A stretch of DNA of 64,000 nt from Caprella mutica. Its lineage: Eukaryota; Arthropoda; Malacostraca; Amphipoda; Caprellidae. Made by a program: the position numbers and the translations under genes. The stretch spans positions 1 through 64,000 of the forward strand of contig CANNZV010000420.1 of the NCBI GenBank assembly GCA_947561585.1, read 5' to 3'. Under the pieces are notes generated by a model, which had not been told where the DNA came from, did not search any database, and was given only the letters and a program-made list of their open reading frames with translations. This document shows positions 8,559 through 18,600 of the stretch, one piece after another. Numbering within the stretch: the stretch's first letter is position 1; the number at the start of each line of letters is the position of its first letter.

Positions 8559-9779
8559 ACATAGCTTCGTAATAATTACTAGTTAGGTAACATTTCGCTA
8601 TAATAAATATAATTTTTATTAAGAAACAAGAAACTTCGATTTACTACATACTATATTTTTGTGAATTTAATATGATAATAGGCATTTATATGCCATAGAA
8701 TAAAACTTTATATCAATTACCTAGAATATAACAGTTTTTATGAAAAGATAAAGTTTATATTAGATGGACTGTAACTACAGTGATAAATTATTTATTATCT
8801 ACATATTAAATATGATTAACTATATTTAATAAATACCTATTATCTAATACAAACTATGAAGTGAGCACGCAAGTTCACTGATCAGACTACTAGGTACATT
8901 TTAATGTAGATTTTAGAGTATAGAAAACGATTCGTAACTACCTTCCTGCTTAACATTATTACAGCTAGAGGCTTTGGCTATTCTATTTAAAACCTACATG
9001 TTACGAATTATACTAACCGAGGTAAAATTGAATCTTGCGGATTAATAAACTGTGATAAATGGAAAATATTGACGTTGGTTCATTATATTGTGTTTAACTA
9101 TGATGGGATTAGGCATAACTATTACTTTAGAATTTAGATGAACTAAATATTATACCAACAACGTAAACAGATAAGATTAAAACTAGGTATAACAAACTAA
9201 ATGGCAGCGAAAAAAGACTGCATATAAGTTGGCAAACTGGTACATATCAGAGGATTCGATATTAAAAAGACATAATTGAATTGCATACACATTTTAGATG
9301 AAGGTTTTCATATTCATACAGATTTTTCATTCATAATAAAGTCCGTAATAGTTATATGTATATATATGATTGACGAACTAAATATCAGCTAGAAAAATAA
9401 ATACGCTTTAATATTAAATCGTTAAATAAATAAATCATTATTCATTAATATAAGCTCTACCTCAAACTTCATCAAAAGATTATATATGTGACATATTGAA
9501 TAAGCGACCTTTTATTATGTACAATGTGTTCAATGAATTATTATCACATGAAAGTTTTCGGATCAGTTCCGATAATGTCTGATAAAAAATAGAATACGCT
9601 ACCTAGCTAGGTAGAGACATGTTAATCACTTTCTCACCTAAAAACAATGGGAAAAAGGTTGGTTCCTTATGCTAACCTAAGCTTTTAAATGTAGTATATG
9701 CAATTCATTGAGTGGAATATTTAGTAATATTCAATGTAGATAAACAGTTGTATTACGGTTATATGTTATGAATCGTATC
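8559..9779. other. AT-rich non-coding DNA
   Basis: No gene, RNA gene or clear repeat is seen in this 1.2 kb. Confidence 0.55.
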
Positions 9780-9930
9780 CGTAGTCTGTACATGTACAAA
9801 TAGCCACAAGACAGTGTGGCTCTCTCTGACCGAATGGGGGGGATGGGGGGGTGGGCTGAAGACCCACACCTGGCGTCCCGTGGTCTCCGAACTGTTGTAA
9901 TTTGGATTACGGGTTGTTTTTTTCACAATT
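9780..9930. other. GC-richer island with G-runs, unassigned
   Basis: The composition shifts sharply to mixed GC, with GGGGGGGATGGGGGGGTGGG at 9835-9854 and CACACCTGGCGTCCCGTGG at 9869-9887. A 76-codon minus-strand frame (9759-9989) crosses it without any recognised domain. The shift suggests a fragment of a dispersed repeat or a pseudogene remnant, but no ends or family are visible. Confidence 0.35.
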
Positions 9931-10054
9931 ATCCTTTTTTTAACGCTACATGAAGTTTTAGAGGATAGCGCTAGGATTATGCTCTTCAACTAACTACGAG
10001 GTTTTCATTAGGAACTTCATTTATTATCTCCTCTTCATTTTTCTCTTCCATCCG

Positions 10055-10117
10055 TGAATGCAGTCACTGGTGCTTTTGTCCCGTTTCGTCGCATTCCTTG
10101 GTAAGTGACTGCATTCA
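10055..10117. other. 14-bp perfect inverted repeat
   Basis: TGAATGCAGTCACT (10055-10068) and AGTGACTGCATTCA (10104-10117) are exact reverse complements separated by 35 nt. The GACTGCA word recurs at about 10172 and 10209. The surrounding 10,030-10,250 is less AT-rich than its flanks and also contains GGTAAGT, a consensus 5' splice site in form, at 10100-10106. It may be a remnant of an inverted-repeat element or a decayed exon; neither is demonstrated. Confidence 0.5.
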
Positions 10118-10259
10118 AGGAGTAGCTTTTCTGCATCCATGAGTGTTTTGTTCATGGAGCCACTTTTCTTTCTGACTGCACCTTCAAGTCCCTTGTATTT
10201 AGTTTCCTTTTGACTGCAGTCACATTGCGTTTGCTCCGAAGCAGACGTTAAACCTCTAC

Positions 10260-11326
10260 TAAATTAATACAATGCAATATTTATCAAATGGTGTGTTATG
10301 TTTTTGAAAGTATTAAATAGTTTTTAAAGATATTGGCTTTATTATATTGCACCAGGTGCCTAACTCTTATTTTGATTAGAATTACTCACAAGATTCTGAA
10401 ACAATATTATATAGTTAATCTTATATTTAATGAATAATATTTTATAAGTATTAGTAACACTGGTTGGTAGTGAAAAGGAAGGTTCTAGTGAAATTAATGA
10501 AAATGTTGAATCTTGTAGAAATCAGTTAGGAGGTTAATCGCGATGGTTAAGATGACTATTGTCTTTCCAACTAATGTTCATTTCAAACTGTATTAAAAAA
10601 TGAAGAATCATTAGATATTGATAATTAAATCACTTACATTGGCTAACTAACCATTATTGTCAATGTATGCTTAAATATAGTTAAGTGTGTTCCAATTTTC
10701 TTCATCCTAGCTAGTGTAATTTTAATTCTGCGTCATTTAAACTAGGTACCTTAACACCTAGTGCTTTCTTAGCACACAGGTGTTCAAAGTTAATGTTTAT
10801 GTATAAAGTAGAATAACCTATCGTGTGATTACTATGTACCTGTGGTAGAACACTTCCCTAAAATACAGATAGAAACAAGATATCAAATACATTGTTTGTA
10901 TCTAAATTTCATAGATTTTATTGGTCAATGTTTTCTTGATACTAACAGAGATATATTATTTATAACCTATGCCTTATGGTATCAATGTTAATACAACATA
11001 CAATTACTAGATTTTAATTAATGAACAATAATATCCCATAATTTTGAAATATGGAAATGTGTTAGTTTTTTGCGCATTAATTACTGGAATGTTTCAGTGA
11101 TTCACATTAATTTTTATATTTTGCCATATTGAAATAAAATACCAACATTATTTTTCACCAATTACATCCAATTTCAATATAATAAAATACATGTCTTCTT
11201 GTAAAGTAACAATATTATTAATCAACTAATAGTAAGCTAACTTATTAATTATATGAATATCAATCGAAATACGTGAGATGCATTATCTTCTGGTCACCAC
11301 TGTTCGAGATGTAATGAAATTATTTA
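10260..11326. other. AT-rich non-coding DNA
   Basis: No gene, RNA gene or clear repeat is seen. Confidence 0.55.
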
Positions 11327-11496
11327 TAATAAATAGTGTTTAATATTTATCCCAAAAGGTTATGAACAGTTTAATTTTATGTAAGAACTTCTCGTATATG
11401 CAAATTCTTCCAATGCCAATCTCATTATATTATAATTTGGTAGCTAATACTTACCATCTAAAATTAATTAGGCTACAATGTAGTAATTAATTCACC
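11327..11496 (+). repeat. Diverged direct repeat, copy 1
   Basis: It starts TAATAAATAGTGTTTAATATT and passes through GTTATGAACAGTTTAAT, TTCTCATT-type words and GGTAGCTA. It ends AAAATTAATTAGGCTACAAT followed by GTAGT. Copy 2 is at 12293-12471 in the same orientation, about 970 bp away, with many substitutions and small indels. Confidence 0.65.
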
Positions 11497-12046
11497 CATT
11501 GTTTTTAGGTTTGCAATTTTCTACCGACGGGCATTATCTACCAATAGAGATAATAACTTATTCACTCAATAAGAGATGTACCTACATAAATTAGATAGGT
11601 AATTGTAGTTACAAATGCTAGAAAGAAATCATAACTACTTACCTAACGGTGACATCAAATTTGATGTATTATTCATGTTCCTTTATCGATTTTTCCAAAG
11701 GGAGTTAAAGATTGGCTAAAGGTTTACTTCCTCAGAAAAATAAAAGCCTATATTTTAAGTTTTAACTAATGGGAATTTTAACCATTCTTTTGATACTAAT
11801 AACTATAGTTAGTTGGTAGATATATGTATTAGGTAATAATCATATTTATGAACCTGGTTATTTTTCAGGTACATGAGCAGTATATTTGCATTTGGGTAGA
11901 CCTAGCTAGGTAGTTATTTAAATTTATAATATAGAAACTAAAATTTTTGGTTAATTGATAGCTAAATAATTCAATCAGTACCTAGCTAATTAAGAAACCT
12001 TATACAAAACAAAGTTAAAAATAATGGAGGTAGGTATTTCTACAAA
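11497..12046. other. AT-rich non-coding DNA
   Basis: No gene is seen. Scattered TAGGTA/TACCTA words occur, for example at 11898-11912. Confidence 0.5.
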
Positions 12047-12245
12047 GGGTAAGTTCCGAATTATCGGTCAGTTTCACACCTTCATTCATCTAAGATAATA
12101 ATATGATAATATGATATTTATTTAAATTGGTATCCAAGAAACCTGCCGGTATCACGGATACCAATTATAAGAAAAAAAAAATAATCATACAGTTTTTCTT
12201 ATATGACCGAAGATGTGAAACCGACCGATAATTCGGAACATACCC
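12047..12245. mobile_element. MITE, copy C
   Basis: The left end is GGGTAAGTTCCGAATTATCGG. The right end, from about 12212, is its reverse complement, ending CCGATAATTCGGAACATACCC. The inner arms share GTTTCACA(C/T)CTTC. The centre holds GGTATC and its inverse GATACCAATT around a small GC-rich loop. A TA follows the right end but not the left, so the target site is less clear than for copy B. There is no coding capacity. Confidence 0.75.
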
Positions 12246-12292
12246 TATACTTTTCATAGATTAGCTTTAGTTGCTAAATAAATGGTGTTATG

Positions 12293-12471
12293 TAATAAAT
12301 AGTGTTTTATATTTTATTGCCATAAAAACTTATGCACAGTTAATTTTTTTGTAAGAGGTTTTCAATTTCTTTCAATACCATTCTCATTGTATTTTAATTT
12401 TTTGGTAGCTACTACCTACTTTATAAAATTAATTAGGCTACAATGTAGTTATAGTGGGTACTATAATTCAC
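12293..12471 (+). repeat. Diverged direct repeat, copy 2
   Basis: The partner of 11327-11496. Best-conserved parts are TAATAAATAGTGTTT at the start, TTTGTAAGAGGTTTT in the middle and AATTAATTAGGCTACAATG near the end. MITE copy C ends 48 bp upstream, so the element sits between the two copies. Confidence 0.65.
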
Positions 12472-12964
12472 ACTAATTACTCAATTTAATACCTAAAATA
12501 AAAGTGTAACTAGACAAAATTATTGCATTTATTAGGAAGATAAGATAAATTATACACCTATTAAAATATGGGTACCCACTACCTATTTATAATATAAATA
12601 TACCTGAGTAATGAATGGACACATAGAATTTTTTGTTAAAACATAACAGCTAGGTTGTACATACCTATTTTTAATTAAATACCTAGTAAACACTATTGCC
12701 TAATAATTTAGTAAAAGTATGTATGATATCATACTAGTAATATATTTTATTACAAACAATTTGTTCTCTGAATGAGTAATAACTAAATAAATTTATCTGC
12801 ACCCTATGTGCTAATTAATTAATTATTATAAAAATACTTCAGTCTCGGCTAAAAATTGAAATATTTTCTTCCGCATAGAAAATATCCAGTCGACCAATCA
12901 GAGGCAGCGTTACAAATAATAGAGCCGAGTGGCACCATAGATCACTGAGTGCGTATCTTAACTC
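12472..12964. other. AT-rich non-coding DNA
   Basis: No gene is seen. A GC-richer patch at 12,890-12,945 includes CCAATCAGAGG and resembles in style, though not in alignable detail, the CCAAT region at 2370-2395. Confidence 0.5.
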
Positions 12965-13110
12965 GTGAAAACTTAGTGGTCTATATTATTGGAGCACATG
13001 ATCCACTAAGCTTTTTATCACAGGAGGGTGAAATTGGAACTGATATATCTACATAGACCAAATAGTTTTCACCACTAGTGTTTTTCACTTTTCTTGAAAT
13101 AGACCACTAC
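12965..13110. repeat. Inverted-repeat cluster at the satellite edge
   Basis: GTGAAAACTTAGTGGTCTAT (12965-12984) is repeated inverted at 13053-13072 with 17 of 20 bases matching. A third ATAGACCACTA lies at 13099-13109. A nested inverted pair CTTAGTGG (12972-12979) and CCACTAAG (13003-13010) is also present. The cluster ends only 13 bp before the first satellite monomer. Confidence 0.6.
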
Positions 13111-13124
13111 ACATTTTTGCCCTT

Positions 13125-13756
13125 CAATTGTTCGTTTAACTAAACAAAGTAATAAAACATAAGTAATAAAACAGTAAATTCAAGCTCTCCTATAAAAATA
13201 TAAATCTGTTTCGGGTTTAGACACCTATATTCTATCTACTTATTCTTAGAGGAGAACCTCAAATTCTGAAATGTTCTAGAATTCACTCATTATGCATTCG
13301 TAGAAGTAAGACAAAGAGAAGGTAATTACAAACCAGATAAAGTAAATAGATCGACAAAAGAAATAATATGAAAGAAAAGAAGAAGAACGGAGATAAGAAC
13401 GATAACCGGTTGGAGTTTGAAAAATAACGAAGAAATTGGTCACAAAGTATTATATGAAAATGGATATAAAATTATCACCAGCTTCTTTTTAGAAGATTAT
13501 GTATGAGGTTTGGACTGAAAAAAAAGGAGATTGTAGTGGGCTGTAGTAAACTGGTTGGAAATGGTATAGTTAGGTCTAATGTTGGAATCTACAACCTGTA
13601 TCGATGTTAAAGATTAAAAATAATGTATTAAAGAACCAGATATTATTCGTAACGAAACTATTTAAAATCAAATAAGAATTTTCTGTTGTATAAATAAATT
13701 TAGAAAATTAACATATATCATAGTGATATATAATTCAAACGAATGCATATAGAATT
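13125..13756 (+). repeat. Edge monomer 1
   Basis: This is the first satellite unit next to non-satellite DNA, 632 bp long. Apart from two changes in its first 20 bp (TTTAACTAAAC instead of TATAACTAGAC), it is close to the C-type monomers such as 16565-17195. Edge decay is therefore slight and the junction at about 13,123 is sharp. Confidence 0.9.
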
Positions 13757-14528
13757 CAATTGTTCGTATAACTAAACAAAGTAATAAAACATAAGTAATA
13801 AAACAGTAAATTCAAGGTCTCCTATAAAAATATAAATCTGTTTCGGGTTTAGACACCTATATTCTATCTACTTATTCTTAGAGGAGAACCTCAAATTCTG
13901 AAATGTTCTAGAATTCACTCATTATGCATTCGTAGAAGTAAGACAAAGAGAAGGTAATTACAAACCAGATAAGGTAAATAGATCGACAAAAGAAATAATA
14001 TGAAAGAAAAGAAGAAGAACGGAGATAAGAACGATAACCGGTTGGAGTTTGAAAAATAACGAAGAAATTGGTCACAAAGTATTATATGAAAATGGATATG
14101 AAATAATCACCAGCTTCTTTTCAGAAGATTATGTATGAGGTTTGGACTGAAAAAAAGGAGATTGTGGTGGGCTGTAGTAAACTGGTTGGAAATGGTATAG
14201 TTAGGTCTAATGTTGGAATCTACATCCTGTATCGATATTAAAGATCAAAATTAATGTATTAAAGAACCAGATATTATTCGTAACGAAACTATTGAAATCA
14301 AATAAGAATTTTTTGTAGTAAACTGGTTGGAAATGATATAGTTAGGTCTAATGTTGAAATCTACATCCTGTATCGAAATTGAAGATTAAAAATACTGTAT
14401 TAAAGAATCAGATATTATACGTAACGAAACTATTTGAAATCAAATAAGAGTTTGCTGTTGTAAAAATAAATTTAGAAAATTAACATATATCATAGTGATA
14501 TATAATTCAGACGAGAGCATGTAGAATT
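13757..14528 (+). repeat. Long monomer (772 bp) with internal duplication
   Basis: A stretch of about 141 bp starting TGTAGTAAACTGG (14173) is repeated in tandem from 14314. The second copy carries the diagnostic AATGATATAG, GTTGAAATC and GAATCAGATATTATACG variants. These belong to another monomer class, so the unit is a fusion of two variant classes. Confidence 0.85.
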
Positions 14529-15302
14529 CAATTGTTCGTATAACTAGACAAAGTAATAAAACATAAGTAATAGAACAGTAAATACAAGCTCTCCTATAAA
14601 AATATAAATCTGTCTCGGGTTTAGACACCTATATTCTATCTACTTATTCTCAGAGGAGAACCTCAAATTCTGAAATGTTCTAGAATTCATTCATTATGCA
14701 TTCGTAAAAGTAAGACAAAGAGAAGGTAATTACAAACCAGATACAGTAAATAGATTGACAAAAGAAATAATATGAAATAAAAGAAAAAGAATGGAGATAA
14801 GAACGATAACTGGTTGGAGATTGAAAAATAACGAGAAAACTAGTCACAAAGTATTATATGAAAATGGATATGAAATTATCACCAGCTTCTTTTTAGAAAG
14901 TTATGTATGAGGTTTGGACTGGAAAAAAAGGAGATTGTGGTGGGCTGTAGTAAACTGGTTGGAAATGGTATAGCTAGGTCTAATGTTGGAATCTACATCC
15001 TGTATCGATATTAAAGATTAAAATTAATGTATTAAAGAACCAGATTTTATTCGTAACGATACTATTTGAAATCAAATAAGAATTTTCTGTAGTAAACTGG
15101 TTGGAAATGATATAGTTAGGTCTAATGTTGAAATCTACATCCTGTATCGATATTGAAGATTAAAAATACGGTATTAAAGAATCAGATATTAAACGTAACG
15201 AAACTATTTGAAATCAAATAAGAGTTTGCTGTTGTAAAAATAAATTTAGGAAATTAACATATATCTTAGTGATATATAATTCAGACGAGAGCATGTAGAA
15301 TT
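14529..15302 (+). repeat. Long monomer (774 bp) with internal duplication
   Basis: It has the same structure as 13757-14528, with duplication starts at 14946 and 15088. It carries its own variants GATAACTGG (which breaks the AACCGGTT dyad seen in most units) and TATATCTTAGTG. Confidence 0.85.
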
Positions 15303-16564
15303 CAATTGTTCGTATAACTAGACAAAGTAATAAAACATAAGTAATAAAACAGTAAATTCAAGCTCTCCTATAAAAATATAAATCTGTCTCGGGTTTAGAC
15401 ACCTATATTCCTTCTACTTATTCTTAGAGGAGAACCTCAAATTCTGAAATGTTCTAGAATTCACTTGTTATGCATTCGAAAAGTAAGACAAAGAGAAGGT
15501 AATTTCAAACCAGAAAAAGTAAATAGATCGACAAAAGAAATAATATGAAAGAAAAGGAGAAGAATGGAGATAAGAACGATAACCGGTTGGAGTTTGAAAT
15601 ATAACAAGAAAACTGGTCACAAATTATTATATGAAAATGGATATGAAATAATCACCAGCTTCTATTTAGAAGATTATGTATGAGGTTTGGACTGAAAAAA
15701 AAGGAGATTGTGGTGGGCTGTAGTAAACTGGTTGGAAATGATATAGTTAGGTCTAATGTTGAAATCTACATCCTGTATCGATATTGAAGATTAAAAATAC
15801 TGTATTAAAGAATCAGATATTATACGTAACGAAACTATTTGAAATCAAATAAGAGTTTGCTGTTGTAAAAATAAATTTAGAAAATTAACATATATCATAG
15901 TGATATATAATTCAAACGAGAGCATATAGAATTCAATTGTTCGTATAACTAGACAAAGTAATAAAACATAAGTAATAAAACAGTAAATTCAGGCTCTCCT
16001 ATAAAAATATAAATATGTCTCGGGTTTAGACACCTATATTCTATCTACTTATTCTTAGAGGAGAACCTCAAATTCTGAAATGTTCTAGAATTCACTCATT
16101 ATGCATTCGTAGAAGTAAGACAAAGAGAAAGTAATTTCAAACCAGAAACAGTAAATAGATCGACAAAAGAAATAATATGAAAGAAAAGGAAAAGAATGGA
16201 GATAAGAACGATAACCGGTTGGAGTTCGAAAAATAACTAAAAAACTGGTCACAAAGTATTATATGAAAATGGATATAAAATAATCACCAGCTTCTTTTTA
16301 GAAGATTATGTATGAGGTTTGGACTGAAAAAAAGGAGATTGTGGTGGGCTGTAGTAAACTGGTTGGAAATGGTATAGTTAGGTCTAATGTTGGAATCTAC
16401 AACCTGTATCGATGTTAAAGATTAAAAATAATGTATTAAAGAACCAGATATTATTCGTAACGAAACTATTTGAAATCAAATAAGAATTTTCTGTTGTTTA
16501 AATAAATTTAGAAAATTAACATATATCATAGTGATATATAATTCAAACGAGAGCATATAGAATT

Positions 16565-17195
16565 CAATTGTTCGTATAACTAGACAAAGTAATAAAACAT
16601 AAGTAATAAAACAGTAAATTCAAGCTCTCCTATAAAAATATAAATCTGTTTCGGGTTTAGACACCTATATTCTATCTACTTATTCTTAGAGGAGAACCTC
16701 AAATTCTGAAATGTTCTAGAATTCACTCATTATGCATTCGTAGAAGTAAGACAAAGAGAAGGTAATTACAAACCAGATAAAGTAAATAGATCGACAAAAG
16801 AAATAATATGAAAGAAAAGAAGAAGAACGGAGATAAGAACGATAACCGGTTGGAGTTTGAAAAATAACGAAGAAATTGGTCACAAAGTATTATATGAAAA
16901 TGGATATGAAATAATCACCAGGTTCTTTTCAGAAGATTATGTATGAGGTTTGGACTGAAAAAAAGGAGATTGTGGTGGGCTGTAGTAAACTGGTTGGAAA
17001 TGGTATAGTTAGGTCTAATGTTGGAATCTACATCCTGTATCGATATTAAAGATTAAAATTAATGTATTAAAGAACCAGATATTATTCGTAACGAAAATAT
17101 TTGAAATCAAATAAGAGTTTTCTGTTGTAAAAATAAATTTAGAAAATTAACATATATCATAGTGATATATAATTCAGACGAGAGCATGTAGAATT
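16565..17195 (+). repeat. Reference satellite monomer with conserved dyads
   Basis: A representative 631-bp unit (class C). Dyad elements seen here and in most units are: TTCTAGAA at 16714-16721; AACCGGTT at 16844-16851; a TTCT...AGAA hairpin near 16923-16935 (CTTCT-TTTT-AGAAG in most other units); TTCGT-A-ACGAA at 17085-17095; and ATATATCA-TAG-TGATATAT at 17152-17170. Exceptions include GATATGTAAT variants of the last dyad and GATATCCGG or GATAACTGG variants of the second. Confidence 0.85.
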
Positions 17196-17826
17196 CGATT
17201 GTTCGTATAACTAGACAAAGTAATAAAACATAAGTAATAAAACAGTAAATTCAAGCTCTCCTATAAAAATATAAATATGTCTCGGGTTTAGACACCTATA
17301 TTCTATCTACTTATTCTTAGAGGAGAATTTCAAATTCTGAAATGTTCTAGAATTCACTCATTATGCATTCGTAGAAGTAAGACAAAGAGAAGGTAATTAC
17401 AAACCAGATAAAGTAAATAGATCGACAAAAGAAATAATATGAAAGAAAAGAAGAAGAACGGAGATAAGAACGATAACCGGTTGGAGTTTGAAAAATAACG
17501 AAGAAATTGGTCACAAAGTATTATATGAAAATGGATATGAAATAATCACCAGGTTCTTTTCAGAAGATTATGTATGAGGTTTGGACTGAAAAAAAGGAGA
17601 TTGTGGTGGGCTGTAGTAAACTGGTTGGAAATGGTATAGTTAGGTCTAATGTTGGAATCTACATCCTGTATCGATATTAAAGATTAAAATTAATGTATTA
17701 AAGAACCAGATATTATTCGTAACGAAAATATTTGAAATCAAATAAGAGTTTTCTGTTGTAAAAATAAATTTAGAAAATTAACATATATCATAGTGATATA
17801 TAATTCAGACGAGAGCATGTAGAATT

Positions 17827-18600
17827 CGATTGTTCGTATAACTAGACAAAGTAATGAAACATAAGTAATAAAACAGTAAATTCAAGCTCTCTTATAAAAA
17901 TATAAATATGTCTCGGGTTTAGACACCTATATTCTATCTACTTATTCTTAGAGGAGAATTTCAAATTCTGAAATGTTCTAGAATTCACTCATTATGCATT
18001 CGTAGAAGTAAGACAAAGAGAAAGTAATTTCAAACCAGAAACAGTAAATAGATGGACAAAAGAAATAATATGAAAGAAAAGGAAAAGAATGGAGATAAGA
18101 ACGATAACCGGTTGGAGTTCGAAAAATAACGAAAAAACTGGTCACAAAGTATTATATGAAAATGGATATAAAATAATCACCAGCTTCTTTTTAGAAGATT
18201 ATGTATGAGGTTTGGACTGAAAAAAAAGGAGATTGTGGTGGGCTGTAGTAAACTGGTTGGAAATGGTATAGCTAGGTCTAATGTTGGAATCTACATCCTG
18301 TATCGATATTAAAGATTAAAATTAATGTATTAAAGAACCAGATTTTATTCGTAACGATACTATTTGAAATCAAATAAGAATTTTCTGTAGTAAACTGGTT
18401 GGAAATGATATAGTTAGGTCTAATGTTGAAATCTACATCCTGTATCGATATTGAAGATTAAAAATACGGTATTAAAGAATCAGATATTAAACGTAACGAA
18501 ACTATTTGAAATCAAATAAGAGTTTGCTGTTGTAAAAATAAATTTAGGAAATTAACATATATCATAGTGATATATAATTCAGACGAGAGCATGTAGAATT
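17827..18600 (+). repeat. Long monomer E (774 bp)
   Basis: The third long unit, with an internal tandem duplication of about 142 bp (second TGTAGTAAACTGG at about 18386). It closes pentamer copy 1. Confidence 0.85.

Larger units (their letters stand above)
15303..18600 (+). repeat. Pentamer higher-order repeat A-B-C-D-E, copy 1
   Basis: Five monomer classes in order. A (15303) has TTCCTTCTAC and CACTTGTTATG. B (15934) has CAGGCTCTCC and AACTAAAAAACTGG. C (16565) has CTGTTTCGGG and CAGGTTCTTTT. D (17196) starts CGATTG and has GAGAATTTCAAAT. E (17827) is long, with GTAATGAAAC and GATGGACAAAAG. Total length is 3,298 bp. Confidence 0.85.

Noticed and set aside
9550..9600. Possible fourth MITE fragment (GTTCCGATAATGTC)
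   Set aside because: Only a short, imperfect word match, with no inverted partner.
10032..10106. Possible exon ending at the consensus donor GGTAAGT
   Set aside because: The frame is open for only a few dozen codons with unremarkable composition, and the upstream sequence offers no acceptor or start that makes a gene model.
13131..13145. CENP-B-box-like match in the monomer (TTCGTATAACTAGAC)
   Set aside because: It has the TTCG and the central A but not the CGGG half, so the match is partial and not meaningful without binding data.
14440..14628. 62- and 65-codon minus-strand frames in satellite units (14440, 25175, 30017)
   Set aside because: Sibling monomers have stops in the same frame, so these are chance frames.
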